Shown: piece after piece, positions 1-7,870 of the stretch | Layout of the letters: each line of letters begins with the position of its first letter | Position numbering within the stretch: position 1 is the first letter of the stretch | Translations under genes and position numbers: made by a program | DNA from: CAZYYO01 sp964650965 | GTDB lineage: Bacteria; Bacillota; Clostridia; Lachnospirales; Lachnospiraceae | Direction: 5' to 3' | Assembly (NCBI GenBank): GCA_964650965.1 | Contig: CAZYYO010000044.1 | Coordinates: 1-20,848, forward strand | DNA: 20,848 nucleotides | The notes under the pieces: generated by a model | The model's input: only the letters and a program-made list of their open reading frames with translations | What the model was told of the DNA's origin: nothing | Database searches by the model: none

Positions 1-1760
1 ATATGGTATTCCTCGTTATATTCCTTGTACATCTTCTGGAACTCTGGTGTCTCTGCCTGACGCAGGGTATCTAGATATTCATGGGTATCGTATACATCAT
101 CTGTAACCTGAATCATACACACTGCCACGTTAGAGCAGTGGTCAGATACACGCTCGAAGTTAGTAAGCAAATCTTCTAAGGAGATACCCAGCTCTACGGA
201 GCATTTTCCCTTCTGAAGACGCTTGATATGATGCTTCTTAGCCTTATCATTTAAGTTATCAATCACTTCTTCTAAGGGTTCGATTTGTCTTGCCATATCT
301 ATATCAGCTGCTGTAAATGCCTGCACTGTCATATTTACAATGCGACTTAATGCACTCATATATACGTTCAGTTCTTCTCTTGCCTTATCAGAAAATTGGG
401 TATTCTTCTTATTCATCTCTGTAGCAGTCTCGGAGATATTCAGGGCATGATCCGAGATACGTTCAAAGTTACCAATGCAGTGAAGAATCACAGAAATCTT
501 CTGGCTGTCTACCTGACTTAGCTGCTTGCTACTTAGCTTCACCAGATAGGTTCCCAGCATATCCTCGAAGGAATCCACTGCTACTTCAAGATTCTGTACC
601 CGCTTCACCTTCTTCTTGTCATAGTTGGTAATAAGGTCCAAGGAAGTCTGTAAGGCATCTCCGGTTACTTCCGCCATCTTCTGAGACACCGTAATGCACT
701 GAGCAACAGCAAAGGCCGGACGCTCCAGAAAACGGTCATCTAACAATAACAGCTCCTTTGGCAGCTCTTCATCATCATCCTCATCCTTACCTCGTACGGT
801 AAGCACCGCCAGCTTCTCAAGCACCTTGGAGAACGGCAGAAGACAGAAGGTAGCCGCCACATTAAAGGCACTATGAACAATAGCAATTCCTGCCGCATTT
901 GCTGCTGTATCTAAAAATGCAAAATTTACAAAAGCATTAATGGTGTAAAAGACAATCATAAAGACAACGGTACCAATAATATTAAAATATAAATGAACAC
1001 AGGCTGCACGCTTGGCATTCTTCTTTGCTCCAATTGAAGAAATTAAAGCTGTAACACAGGTTCCGATGTTCTGTCCCATAATAATAGGAATCGCAGCTCC
1101 AAAGCTTACTCCTCCTGTAGCGCACAATGCCTGCAAGATACCAACCGATGCGGAAGAGCTTTGAATCACTGCTGTTAACAAAGCTCCTGCTATCATACCA
1201 AGAATTGGATTAGAGAACATGGTAAGAATGTTAGTGAATTCCGGCACATTTGCCAGAGGCTTCACTGCATCACTCATAGTCTCCATTCCAAACATTAAAA
1301 CAGCAAAGCCTAAGAGAATACGACCGATATCATGCTTCTTCTCATCCTTGGTAAACATCATAAAGATAATACCAATCAACGCCAATATAGGAGAAAATGA
1401 GGTAGGCTTCAGCATCTGAATGAAAAAGCTGGTGCTCTCAATTCCAGACAAACTTAAAATCCACGAGGTAATGGTGGTACCAATATTAGCACCCATGATA
1501 ATACCTACCGCCTGGGATAATTTCATAATTCCAGAGTTAACAAAACCTACTACCATAACAGTGGTTGCCGACGAGGACTGAATCACTGCAGTTACTGCTG
1601 CTCCTAAGAGTACACCTTTTATTGGTGTGGAGGTAAGCTTCGCCAAGATTTGCTCTAATTTACCACCAGCTGTCTTAGCAAGTCCATCTCCCATAGTATC
1701 CATTCCATACAAAAACAGGGCAAGACCACCAATCATCGTCAATACACTAAAAAAATCCAT
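1..1760 (-). CDS. Na/Pi cotransporter family protein with PhoU-like C-terminus (3' end cut by window)
   Basis: Membrane symporter predicted to import inorganic phosphate with sodium. The frame is open from an ATG at 1758-1760 to the left edge (586 codons, no stop), so only the extreme C-terminus is missing. An AAGGAG site lies 8 nt upstream of the ATG. Two inverted-topology Na_Pi_cotrans repeats are visible: each carries the family motif QSSSA (residues 61-65 and 200-204) followed by a GxNIGT motif (about 90-95 and 229-233). Hydrophobic segments fill residues 1-310. After an acidic linker (about 325-335) the tail is helical and PhoU-like, with two NFER[IV]SDH motifs (about 431-438 and 534-541). 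PhoU domains are known to modulate phosphate transport; a regulatory role here is inference. No other phosphate gene is visible nearby. Family assignment is secure; the true substrate is not shown by sequence. Confidence 0.93.
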   Translation of the reverse strand, partial: MDFFSVLTMIGGLALFLYGMDTMGDGLAKTAGGKLEQILAKLTSTPIKGVLLGAAVTAVIQSSSATTVMVVGFVNSGIMKLSQAVGIIMGANIGTTITSWILSLSGIESTSFFIQMLKPTSFSPILALIGIIFMMFTKDEKKHDIGRILLGFAVLMFGMETMSDAVKPLANVPEFTNILTMFSNPILGMIAGALLTAVIQSSSASVGILQALCATGGVSFGAAIPIIMGQNIGTCVTALISSIGAKKNAKRAACVHLYFNIIGTVVFMIVFYTINAFVNFAFLDTAANAAGIAIVHSAFNVAATFCLLPFSKVLEKLAVLTVRGKDEDDDEELPKELLLLDDRFLERPAFAVAQCITVSQKMAEVTGDALQTSLDLITNYDKKKVKRVQNLEVAVDSFEDMLGTYLVKLSSKQLSQVDSQKISVILHCIGNFERISDHALNISETATEMNKKNTQFSDKAREELNVYMSALSRIVNMTVQAFTAADIDMARQIEPLEEVIDNLNDKAKKHHIKRLQKGKCSVELGISLEDLLTNFERVSDHCSNVAVCMIQVTDDVYDTHEYLDTLRQAETPEFQKMYKEYNEEYH

Positions 1761-1823
1761 TGCGTTTTCTCCTTAATGAGTAAAATTTTACACATTCTTT
1801 CACTAATGTTTACATACATTTAT

Positions 1824-1852
1824 ACTTTACATAATTTTTTCTCTAATTACAA
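1824..1852 (-). promoter_or_regulatory. possible promoter of the Na/Pi cotransporter gene
   Basis: On the minus strand a TTGTAA (1847-1852) is followed after 17 nt by TAAAGT (1824-1829), about 63 nt before the start codon. Both hexamers are imperfect and the region is very AT-rich, so this is a weak guess. Confidence 0.25.
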
Positions 1853-1931
1853 GTACTATACGTCTGTATTTTCTTTTATTTTCATCTGAATTTTAGTAAA
1901 TATCAACAATGATTATTATGGGATAAATGTT

Positions 1932-1964
1932 CAAAAAAAATGTCAGCGGTTTTGCCACTGACAT
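1932..1964 (-). terminator. intrinsic terminator after yeiH-type gene
   Basis: A ten-pair stem (1940-1949 with 1955-1964, one G-T wobble) closes a five-base loop. In minus-strand sense it is followed by a run of eight T (1932-1939). It starts 13 bases past the stop of the exporter gene, in the right place and orientation to end its transcript. Confidence 0.88.
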
Positions 1965-1976
1965 TTTCTTCAGCTA

Positions 1977-3008
1977 TTACCAGATTCCCAACACATGCTG
2001 CATAATAAGGCTGACTCCGGTAATTCCTACCCAGCAGATAAAGCCAAGTAAGATTGGCTTACCACCGGTTTTTACCAGCTTCACAATGTTGGTATTTAAT
2101 CCGATGGCCGCCATAGCAAGAATAATGAAGAACTTACTCAGCTCCTTAATGGGAGTAAATACTTCTGCCGGAGCTCCAAAGGATAATGCGATGGTGGTAA
2201 TTACGGAAGCTCCAATAAAGTATAAAATAAAAAATGGAAAAATTTGTTTTAGTGGAACAGATTTTCCATCACCATTTTTCTCTTTTCTAGTGCGTACAAA
2301 TGCTAAAACCAGGGTGATTGGTATAATCGCCAGGGTTCTTGTCAGCTTTACGGTCACTGCTTTATCCAAGGTTGCAGAGCCTAACCCATACATACTGTCC
2401 CAGGTAGATGCCGCAGCTGTTACGGAAGAAGTATCATTGATTGCTGTTCCTGCAAATACACCAAAGGCGTTGCCACTGGTGGTATCAAATCCCAGGATGG
2501 TACCAAAGGTTGGAAATAAAATAGCTGCAATCACATTAAAGAAGAAAATAACAGAAATCGCCTGTGCTACCTCTTCATCATCTGCATCAATCACCGGAGC
2601 TGTGGCAGCAATGGCAGAGCCTCCGCAGATAGATGAGCCAACGCCAACCAGTGTTGCTGTCTTAGAAGGAATATGCATAACCTTCTGAAGAAGATAAGCG
2701 ATAAGTAAGGAAGTGGAAATGGTTGCTATAATAATTGGCAGAGATTGTGCACCTGTCTCGAGGATGACATTTAGATTCAGGCCAAATCCCAGCAGCACCA
2801 CTGCCCACTGGAGAATTTTCTTGGAAGTAAATTTAATCCCTGTATCCAGCTTTGTTTTATCCTTAATAAAAATAGTAATAATCATACCTGCAATAATCGC
2901 AATCACAGGTCCTCCAATAATTGGAAATTGTTTTCCTAACATCCAGGATGGTATTGCAATGATGATACATACCAGCAGTCCCAGACCGTTTTTTTTCATA
3001 AAATTCAT
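1977..3008 (-). CDS. yeiH: YeiH family putative sulfate exporter
   Basis: Polytopic inner-membrane protein of 343 residues in the conserved family once called Cons_hypoth698 (PF03601), usually annotated as putative sulfate exporter. Visible signs are about ten hydrophobic segments, the conserved glycine-rich stretch GSSICGGSAIAA (124-135), the acidic turn DADDEE (141-146) and AGTAINDTSSV (187-197). All are typical of the family, and the length matches full-size members. The start has a GAGGG site 8 nt upstream; Met4 is an in-frame alternative. The gene diverges from a LysR regulator across 119 bases, the same arrangement as YeiH/YeiE in enterics, which suggests control by that regulator. Substrate (sulfate, sulfite or another anion) is inferred from family naming only. 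Confidence 0.9.
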   Translation of the reverse strand: MNFMKKNGLGLLVCIIIAIPSWMLGKQFPIIGGPVIAIIAGMIITIFIKDKTKLDTGIKFTSKKILQWAVVLLGFGLNLNVILETGAQSLPIIIATISTSLLIAYLLQKVMHIPSKTATLVGVGSSICGGSAIAATAPVIDADDEEVAQAISVIFFFNVIAAILFPTFGTILGFDTTSGNAFGVFAGTAINDTSSVTAAASTWDSMYGLGSATLDKAVTVKLTRTLAIIPITLVLAFVRTRKEKNGDGKSVPLKQIFPFFILYFIGASVITTIALSFGAPAEVFTPIKELSKFFIILAMAAIGLNTNIVKLVKTGGKPILLGFICWVGITGVSLIMQHVLGIW

Positions 3009-3066
3009 TTTTTTGTCCCTCTCTCGTTCATTTTTACAATGATTATCTTATAATATTTTCATCATA

Positions 3067-3096
3067 TTGTATACTTATTATTTTTTATGATATAAT
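3067..3096 (+). promoter_or_regulatory. promoter of the LysR regulator gene
   Basis: TTGTAT (3067-3072) and a perfect TATAAT (3091-3096) are separated by 18 nt and lie 31 nt ahead of the ATG at 3128. An AT-only inverted repeat (TTATTAT 3075-3081, ATAATAA 3092-3098) overlaps the -10 box and could be an operator, for example for LysR autoregulation. The low sequence complexity makes the repeat weak evidence. Confidence 0.6.
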
Positions 3097-3127
3097 AAAT
3101 TATTCTTATAAGGAAAGTGAGTACAAT

Positions 3128-4018
3128 ATGCTAGATAACAAAGTAGAAACCTTTCTAACCGTATGCCAGGTTGGGAATTTCACCAAAGCATCGAAATTAT
3201 TACATATCTCCCAGCCAGCCGTTACTCAGCAGCTGCAGGCCTTAGAAGCCTATTATCAGGTTCCTTTATTTGAATTCGAAGGAAAGAAATTCTCTCTTAC
3301 CAAATACGGGACATTAATCTATCAAACCCTTACTTCCATGAGAAACAATGAAATATACCTGATGGAACGCATAGAAGCACTCCAAAAGGGACAGCAGAAT
3401 ATCTACATGGGTGTCACAAAGACGGTAGGCGAATATTTCATTTCTGCGGAAATTGCTGAATATTTAAAGAAAAACCCTAAAACATCTTCCTCTATTATTG
3501 TGGCAAATACAGAATCGCTTCTAGAGGAATTAAATAACGGAAAAATTGATTTTGCTATTGTAGAAGGAAATTTTCCTAGGTTTGCTTATGACTATAATAC
3601 CCTGTCTGACTTAGAATTCGTTCCCGTATGTAACAGTAGTCATTCTTTTGCTCGTCCCATTGAAACATTAGAGGATTTATTCGAGGAAACCCTTATTGTA
3701 CGGGAAGAAGGTTCCGGCACACGGGAAATTCTCTCGAAGTTCCTTCAAGACCACAATCATTCCCTAAATGACTTCTCTAATCAATTGTCCATTGGAAATA
3801 TGCATGTCATTGTAGACTTAATTATGGAAGACTGTGGTATTACATTTCTATACAAAAAAGCCATTGAAAAGCAGCTGGAATCCGGCGAGATATCTGAAAT
3901 ATACTTAAAGGATTTCTCTCTTACTCATGAGATCAATGTGATTGTACGCAAAGATAATTTGCAGAAGGAACATGTATTTCAGCTGATTCGTGATATCTTC
4001 CCTTTAAAAATGACATAA
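3128..4018 (+). CDS. LysR family transcriptional regulator (CysL/YeiE-like)
   Basis: DNA-binding regulator of 296 residues, full length for the family. Residues 3-60 form the LysR winged helix-turn-helix, with the recognition region ASKLLHISQPAVTQQLQALE (21-40). A linker helix follows (about 65-90), then a periplasmic-binding-like effector domain. GSGTR at 195-199 is the loop that lines the ligand pocket in CysB/CysL-type members. The AAGGAAAG site at 3110-3117 precedes ATG 3128. It is one of only two plus-strand genes in the window and diverges from the YeiH-type exporter, its most likely target. By analogy with enteric YeiE and Bacillus CysL a sulfur oxyanion could be the inducer, but that is inference. 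The stop codon lies at the edge of a bidirectional terminator. Confidence 0.93.
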   Translation: MLDNKVETFLTVCQVGNFTKASKLLHISQPAVTQQLQALEAYYQVPLFEFEGKKFSLTKYGTLIYQTLTSMRNNEIYLMERIEALQKGQQNIYMGVTKTVGEYFISAEIAEYLKKNPKTSSSIIVANTESLLEELNNGKIDFAIVEGNFPRFAYDYNTLSDLEFVPVCNSSHSFARPIETLEDLFEETLIVREEGSGTREILSKFLQDHNHSLNDFSNQLSIGNMHVIVDLIMEDCGITFLYKKAIEKQLESGEISEIYLKDFSLTHEINVIVRKDNLQKEHVFQLIRDIFPLKMT

Positions 4019-4047
4019 AAAATCCACCTCATTATGAGGTGGATTTA
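4015..4047. terminator. bidirectional terminator between lysR-type gene and yajC
   Basis: AATCCACCTC (4021-4030) pairs with GAGGTGGATT (4036-4045) around a five-base loop. In minus sense the stem is followed by TTTTT, a good terminator for yajC. In plus sense it is followed by TAAAATAG, weaker but correctly placed for the LysR gene, whose stop codon directly precedes the stem. Confidence 0.85.
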
Positions 4048-4056
4048 AAATAGATC

Positions 4057-4347
4057 TTATTTGCTTTCTGCTGCATCTTCCGGCTTCTCAACCGCTGCAA
4101 TTGCTGCCTTCTGCATTGGAATACGGCAGTTCTTGTTGCTGCCAAATTCAACAATAACAGTATCTTCCTGGATGTCAATTACAACACCATAGAAACCGCT
4201 GCTTGTAAGAATGGTATCTCCTACTGCAAGGCTTGCCATCATTGCATTCTTGTTCTTAGTCTCTTTCTGCTGTGGACGAATCATAAAGAAATACATAAAT
4301 GCAAACAAAATGACAATCCATATAATCAAACCAAATTGACTATTCAT
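4057..4347 (-). CDS. yajC: preprotein translocase subunit YajC
   Basis: Small single-span membrane protein that associates with SecDF and the SecYEG translocon. One transmembrane segment (about residues 6-21) is followed by the family hallmark MIRPQQKE and then a soluble domain with LAVGDTILTSSGFYGVV. I place the start at the ATG ending at 4347 (96 residues). The strong AGGAGG at 4356-4361 is 8 nt from this ATG but only 2 nt from the upstream in-frame ATG ending at 4353. The gene has its own promoter in the gap after tgt and is followed at once by a terminator, so secD and secF are not co-transcribed with it here, unlike the common tgt-yajC-secDF arrangement. Confidence 0.94.
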   Translation of the reverse strand: MNSQFGLIIWIVILFAFMYFFMIRPQQKETKNKNAMMASLAVGDTILTSSGFYGVVIDIQEDTVIVEFGSNKNCRIPMQKAAIAAVEKPEDAAESK

Positions 4348-4355
4348 CTTCATTT

Positions 4356-4361
4356 CCTCCT
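4356..4361 (-). promoter_or_regulatory. ribosome binding site that sets the yajC start
   Basis: Perfect AGGAGG in minus sense. It leaves 8 nt to the ATG ending at 4347 and 2 nt to the one ending at 4353, favouring the shorter protein. Confidence 0.75.
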
Positions 4362-4408
4362 GGATTTTAAAAAATTAGTAATACTTTCACGGTTTAACAC
4401 CTTTGTCC

Positions 4409-4437
4409 ATTGTACACAATAGACCGGCTTTTCGCAA
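4409..4437 (-). promoter_or_regulatory. promoter of yajC
   Basis: TTGCGA (4432-4437) and TACAAT (4409-4414) are exactly 17 nt apart on the minus strand, in the 122-base gap between tgt and yajC. The -10 box is part of a small palindrome, ATTGTGTACAAT (4409-4420). The position suggests yajC can be expressed independently of tgt. Confidence 0.6.
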
Positions 4438-4469
4438 GGTAAAATGTGGAATTTATAAAAGCTTAATAT

Positions 4470-5615
4470 TTATTGCTGCTTTTGTCTGCTGTACTCCATC
4501 ATGCCATCTAATTTTGCTGCCTTATAGGATGCAAATCTGCCTTCATCAATGGCATCTCTGATTTCTTCCATCATAGTATTATAGAAATACAGATTATGAA
4601 GAACACATAGTCGCATTCCCAGCATTTCCTTTGCCTTAAGCAGATGACGAATATATGCTCTGGAATAAGTTCTGCAGGCCGGACACTGACAGCCCTCTTC
4701 AATAGGTCGCATATCCTTTTCATACTGCTTATTAAACAGATTGATTTTCCCCTTATTGGTATATACATGACCGTGTCTGCCGTTACGGCTAGGATATACA
4801 CAGTCGAAGAAATCTACCCCTCGCTCTACAGCTTCTAGGATATTGGCTGGCGTTCCTACGCCCATAAGATAGGTGGGTTTATCCTCCGGCAAATAGGGTA
4901 CTGTTTCTTCAATGATATGATACATCTCTTCATGGGACTCTCCCACTGCCAATCCACCAATGGCATAGCCATCCAAATCCATCTCTGAAATGCGCTTGGC
5001 ATGGTCGATTCGAATATCTGCAAAAATGGCTCCCTGATTGATTCCAAAAAGCATCTGATTCTTATTAATCGTAGATTCCAAAGAATTTAATCTTGCCATT
5101 TCCGTCTTGCATCGCGTCAGCCAACGGGTGGTACGATTGACAGAATCCTCTACATAGGAGCGTTCTGCTACAGAACTGGGGCACTCGTCAAATGCCATGG
5201 CGATGGTAGATGCCAGATTGGATTGAATCTGCATACTTTCTTCCGGTCCCATAAATATTCGATGTCCATCGATATGGGATTGGAAATATACCCCTTCTTC
5301 TTTAATCTTACGAAGCCCTGCTAAGGAAAATACCTGAAAGCCACCGGAATCAGTAAGAATCGGTTTGTCCCATACCATAAATTTATGCAGTCCTCCCACC
5401 TCTTTTATCAGCTGGTCTCCTGGACGTACATGAAGATGGTAGGTGTTGGATAATTCAATCTGGGTCTTAATGCCCTGTAAATCATCTGTGGAAACTGCCC
5501 CCTTAATGGCAGCAACCGTTCCCACATTCATAAATACAGGGGTCTGCACTGTTCCATGAACTGTGGTAAGCTCTCCCCGCTTTGCCTGTCCGTCTTTTTT
5601 TAATACTCGATACAT
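4470..5615 (-). CDS. tgt: tRNA-guanine transglycosylase (queuosine biosynthesis)
   Basis: Exchanges guanine at the wobble position 34 of GUN-anticodon tRNAs for preQ1 (or queuine in salvaging clostridia). The 381-residue length is normal for bacterial Tgt. Visible catalytic features are DSGGFQ (89-94) with the general acid/base Asp89, GGLAVGE (220-226) in the base pocket, and the nucleophile Asp271 in DCVYPSRNGRHG. The zinc site is Cys309, Cys311, Cys314 and His340. The start has only a weak AAGAG site, but the N-terminus aligns with the family without a gap. The usual partner queA is absent; the upstream neighbour is aroC, 50 bases away and probably co-transcribed. Whether the substrate is preQ1 or queuine cannot be read from these motifs. 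Confidence 0.97.
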   Translation of the reverse strand: MYRVLKKDGQAKRGELTTVHGTVQTPVFMNVGTVAAIKGAVSTDDLQGIKTQIELSNTYHLHVRPGDQLIKEVGGLHKFMVWDKPILTDSGGFQVFSLAGLRKIKEEGVYFQSHIDGHRIFMGPEESMQIQSNLASTIAMAFDECPSSVAERSYVEDSVNRTTRWLTRCKTEMARLNSLESTINKNQMLFGINQGAIFADIRIDHAKRISEMDLDGYAIGGLAVGESHEEMYHIIEETVPYLPEDKPTYLMGVGTPANILEAVERGVDFFDCVYPSRNGRHGHVYTNKGKINLFNKQYEKDMRPIEEGCQCPACRTYSRAYIRHLLKAKEMLGMRLCVLHNLYFYNTMMEEIRDAIDEGRFASYKAAKLDGMMEYSRQKQQ

Positions 5616-5665
5616 ATTTTTTCTCTTATCTTTCTATTGATTCATCCATAGCCGTAAGATTTCCC

Positions 5666-6766
5666 TTACTTGCTTTGATGATAAAATTCAGTAATCTTGT
5701 CTATTCTAGAAGCCATATTAACAAGCAATCCATCTAAAATAGTAATGGCTGCCATGGATTCTACCACAACTACTGCTCTTGGTACAATAATCGGATCATG
5801 TCTTCCATGAATCTCAATGGTGGTATTCTCATTCTGCTGGTTCACTGTACTCTGAGGCTGACTAATGGATGGGGTTGGTTTAATCGCAACCCGAAGTACC
5901 AGTTCACTGCCGTCACTGATTCCTCCCAATACTCCACCGCTATGATTTGTAATTTTGCATACCTGTCCATCCTTCATACGGAAGTTATCGTTATTATCAC
6001 TCCCCCGAGAGGATGCAGCTGCAAATCCATCTCCCATTTCAAAGCCCTTCACCGCTCCAATGGACAGCATGGCCTTGGCCAGGTTGGCATCTAATTTATC
6101 AAAGACCGGCTGACCAATTCCCACTGGCATTCCCCAGACCATGCATTCTACCATGCCTCCTGCGGAGTCCTGATTGCCAATGCATTCATCCAGAAATTTT
6201 CTTGCTCTGTCTGATGCGGCCTGATCTGGCATAAAGAGTGGATTATCGTTAACATGGGCCAGATCAATACACTGTGCTTCTACCGGTCCAATTGCCTTGG
6301 AATAAGCCAAAAGCTTAATTCCCATCTGAGACAACACTTGAGACGCTACTGCCCCGGCAGCAACTCTTCCAATGGTTTCTCTTCCGGAGGAACGACCACC
6401 CCCACGATAATCTCGGATGCCATACTTCTCCTGGAAGGTATAATCTGCATGACCTGGACGATAGGTTTCGGCAATATTGGAATAATCCTTAGAGTGTTGA
6501 TCCTGATTTCTCACCATAAGAGATATGGGAGTTCCTGTAGTAACACCTTGAAATACCCCGGATAAGATTTCCACCTGGTCTGTTTCTGCACGACCAGTGG
6601 TGTATTTGGACTGTCCCGGCTTCCTGCGGTCAAGAAATTTTTGAATATCCTCTTCCTGGAGCAAAACACCTGCCGGACAGCCATCGATAACAACACCGAT
6701 TGCTTTTCCATGAGATTCTCCCCAGGTTGTAATGGTAAAAATTGTGCCAAAAGATGATCCTGCCAT
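5666..6766 (-). CDS. aroC: chorismate synthase
   Basis: Last step of the shikimate pathway: converts 5-enolpyruvylshikimate-3-phosphate to chorismate using reduced FMN. The 366-residue protein is full length. Family signatures are GESHG (16-20, with catalytic His19), RPGHAD (103-108, with catalytic His106), GGGRSSGRET (122-131), SSRGSDNNDNF (252-262) and GRHDP (321-325). AGGAGG at 6771-6776 lies 4 nt from the ATG. No other aromatic amino acid gene is in the window. A terminator-like hairpin belonging to the upstream lactonase gene ends directly at this ribosome binding site, leaving no room for a promoter between them. aroC must therefore be read by read-through or from a promoter inside the lactonase gene. 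It probably forms a unit with tgt downstream. Confidence 0.97.
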   Translation of the reverse strand: MAGSSFGTIFTITTWGESHGKAIGVVIDGCPAGVLLQEEDIQKFLDRRKPGQSKYTTGRAETDQVEILSGVFQGVTTGTPISLMVRNQDQHSKDYSNIAETYRPGHADYTFQEKYGIRDYRGGGRSSGRETIGRVAAGAVASQVLSQMGIKLLAYSKAIGPVEAQCIDLAHVNDNPLFMPDQAASDRARKFLDECIGNQDSAGGMVECMVWGMPVGIGQPVFDKLDANLAKAMLSIGAVKGFEMGDGFAAASSRGSDNNDNFRMKDGQVCKITNHSGGVLGGISDGSELVLRVAIKPTPSISQPQSTVNQQNENTTIEIHGRHDPIIVPRAVVVVESMAAITILDGLLVNMASRIDKITEFYHQSK

Positions 6767-6776
6767 ATTTCCTCCT

Positions 6777-6804
6777 AAAAAAGGGGCCGCATATGCAACC
6801 CCTT
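6777..6804 (-). terminator. terminator-like hairpin between lactonase gene and aroC
   Basis: In minus sense AAGGGGTTGCA (6794-6804) pairs with TGCGGCCCCTT (6781-6791), including two G-T wobbles, and is followed by six T (6777-6782). It begins 7 nt after the lactonase stop codon. The T-run is immediately followed by the aroC AGGAGG. It may be a partial terminator, an attenuator or an RNA-stability element. Confidence 0.7.
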
Positions 6805-6811
6805 ATTATAT

Positions 6812-7867
6812 CTATCCCAGCTTGTGAATTTGAATACAATTCGGTTTATCTACCTTAACCGGTGCATTCTGCATAAGAGAATATTTTTTATTATAGTCCA
6901 TGATAAAGGTACGTATTTCATTGGAATCATGATTTAAAACAGCATAATATTTATCTCCCGGAAGGACACATAAGGTCTTAGGATAATCGCCGCTGATACG
7001 GGTATTTCCCATCCAGGTTAAGGTTCCATCCTCTTCATTTCTGGTAAAATAGGTAACGGCATTCATTGCATCAATAGATACAAAGAGATATTTGCCATCA
7101 TCTGAAAATTCAAAGCTGGAGCTACTGGCAATGGGATATTCCTTCTCCAGCACGGAAATCTCCTGCACCTTATCAAAAACAGGTCCACGTTTTCCCAGGT
7201 GATAGTTGTATACCTCTACCTCATTGTTCATTTCCATAAGAACATAGGCGGTTTTCCCATCCTTACTAAAACGCATCATTCTTGGTGCAGAGTCCAGCTC
7301 ACAACGAATAATATCATTCATCCGAAGCTTACCTTCCTGGTAATCTACTTCATAAATCTTAATCTGATTTAAGCCATAATCTACAGCACATAAGTATTTT
7401 TCATCTGGAGTTAGAATGACACAGGTCACATGGGGATCTAGCTTCTTCTCCGCTACACTCTTTCCTAATCCCTGGTGAAAAACGCCATCTGCCACATTTC
7501 CAACGGTGCCATCTGGATTCAGACGCATCATGGTTACTCGGCCATCATGAAATCCACCTACAAAGAGATATCGGTTCTGGCTATCTGTCTCCACATAGCA
7601 TCCCCGCATTCCACCAATCCATGACTGTCCTGTTTTCACAAGATTGCCGTCTGGCTGAATTTCGAAGGATGCAACACCTTCATCTTCAATGGAATACAGG
7701 TACTTGCCATCCCTAGAAATGGTAAGATAGGATGGATTGTTAATAGGAGCAACACTTTGTTCCGTAAATACTCCAGTATTCACATCCACATCATATACAT
7801 GAATTCCAACACTATTTTCATGGGTATAGGTTCCCACATATGCTACATACTTATCCTTTGCTGCCAT
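6812..7867 (-). CDS. lactonase family beta-propeller protein (6-phosphogluconolactonase-like)
   Basis: Predicted cytosolic seven-bladed beta-propeller of the Lactonase family (PF10282), the fold of E. coli Pgl (YbhE), which hydrolyses 6-phosphogluconolactone. The 351-residue length fits and there is no signal peptide. Visible features are the N-terminal YVAYVGTYT (7-15), repeated blade motifs of the form xxDGKYLxxV (54-60, 202-209, 257-264), DPHVTC (144-149) and the late-blade motif RISGDYPKT (290-298) followed by NHDSNEI. The canonical 'PR-x-F' of many members reads PKTL here. It sits last in the ireB-to-lactonase gene run, 3 nt after the U32 gene, with AGGAGG 8 nt before ATG inside that gene's 3' end. 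The exact lactone substrate is uncertain; many family members have not been tested. Confidence 0.88.
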   Translation of the reverse strand: MAAKDKYVAYVGTYTHENSVGIHVYDVDVNTGVFTEQSVAPINNPSYLTISRDGKYLYSIEDEGVASFEIQPDGNLVKTGQSWIGGMRGCYVETDSQNRYLFVGGFHDGRVTMMRLNPDGTVGNVADGVFHQGLGKSVAEKKLDPHVTCVILTPDEKYLCAVDYGLNQIKIYEVDYQEGKLRMNDIIRCELDSAPRMMRFSKDGKTAYVLMEMNNEVEVYNYHLGKRGPVFDKVQEISVLEKEYPIASSSSFEFSDDGKYLFVSIDAMNAVTYFTRNEEDGTLTWMGNTRISGDYPKTLCVLPGDKYYAVLNHDSNEIRTFIMDYNKKYSLMQNAPVKVDKPNCIQIHKLG

Positions 7868-7870
7868 AAT

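Noticed and set aside
1761..1931. Gap searched for a riboswitch, small RNA or Pho-box upstream of the phosphate transporter gene
   Set aside because: Only AT-rich sequence with a weak promoter-like pair; no stable structure or recognisable repeat was seen.
1927..2688. Long plus-strand open frame of 253 codons opposite the YeiH-type gene
   Set aside because: It lies wholly antisense to a well-supported membrane protein gene, has no good ribosome site, and its composition is what the reverse of a hydrophobic gene gives.
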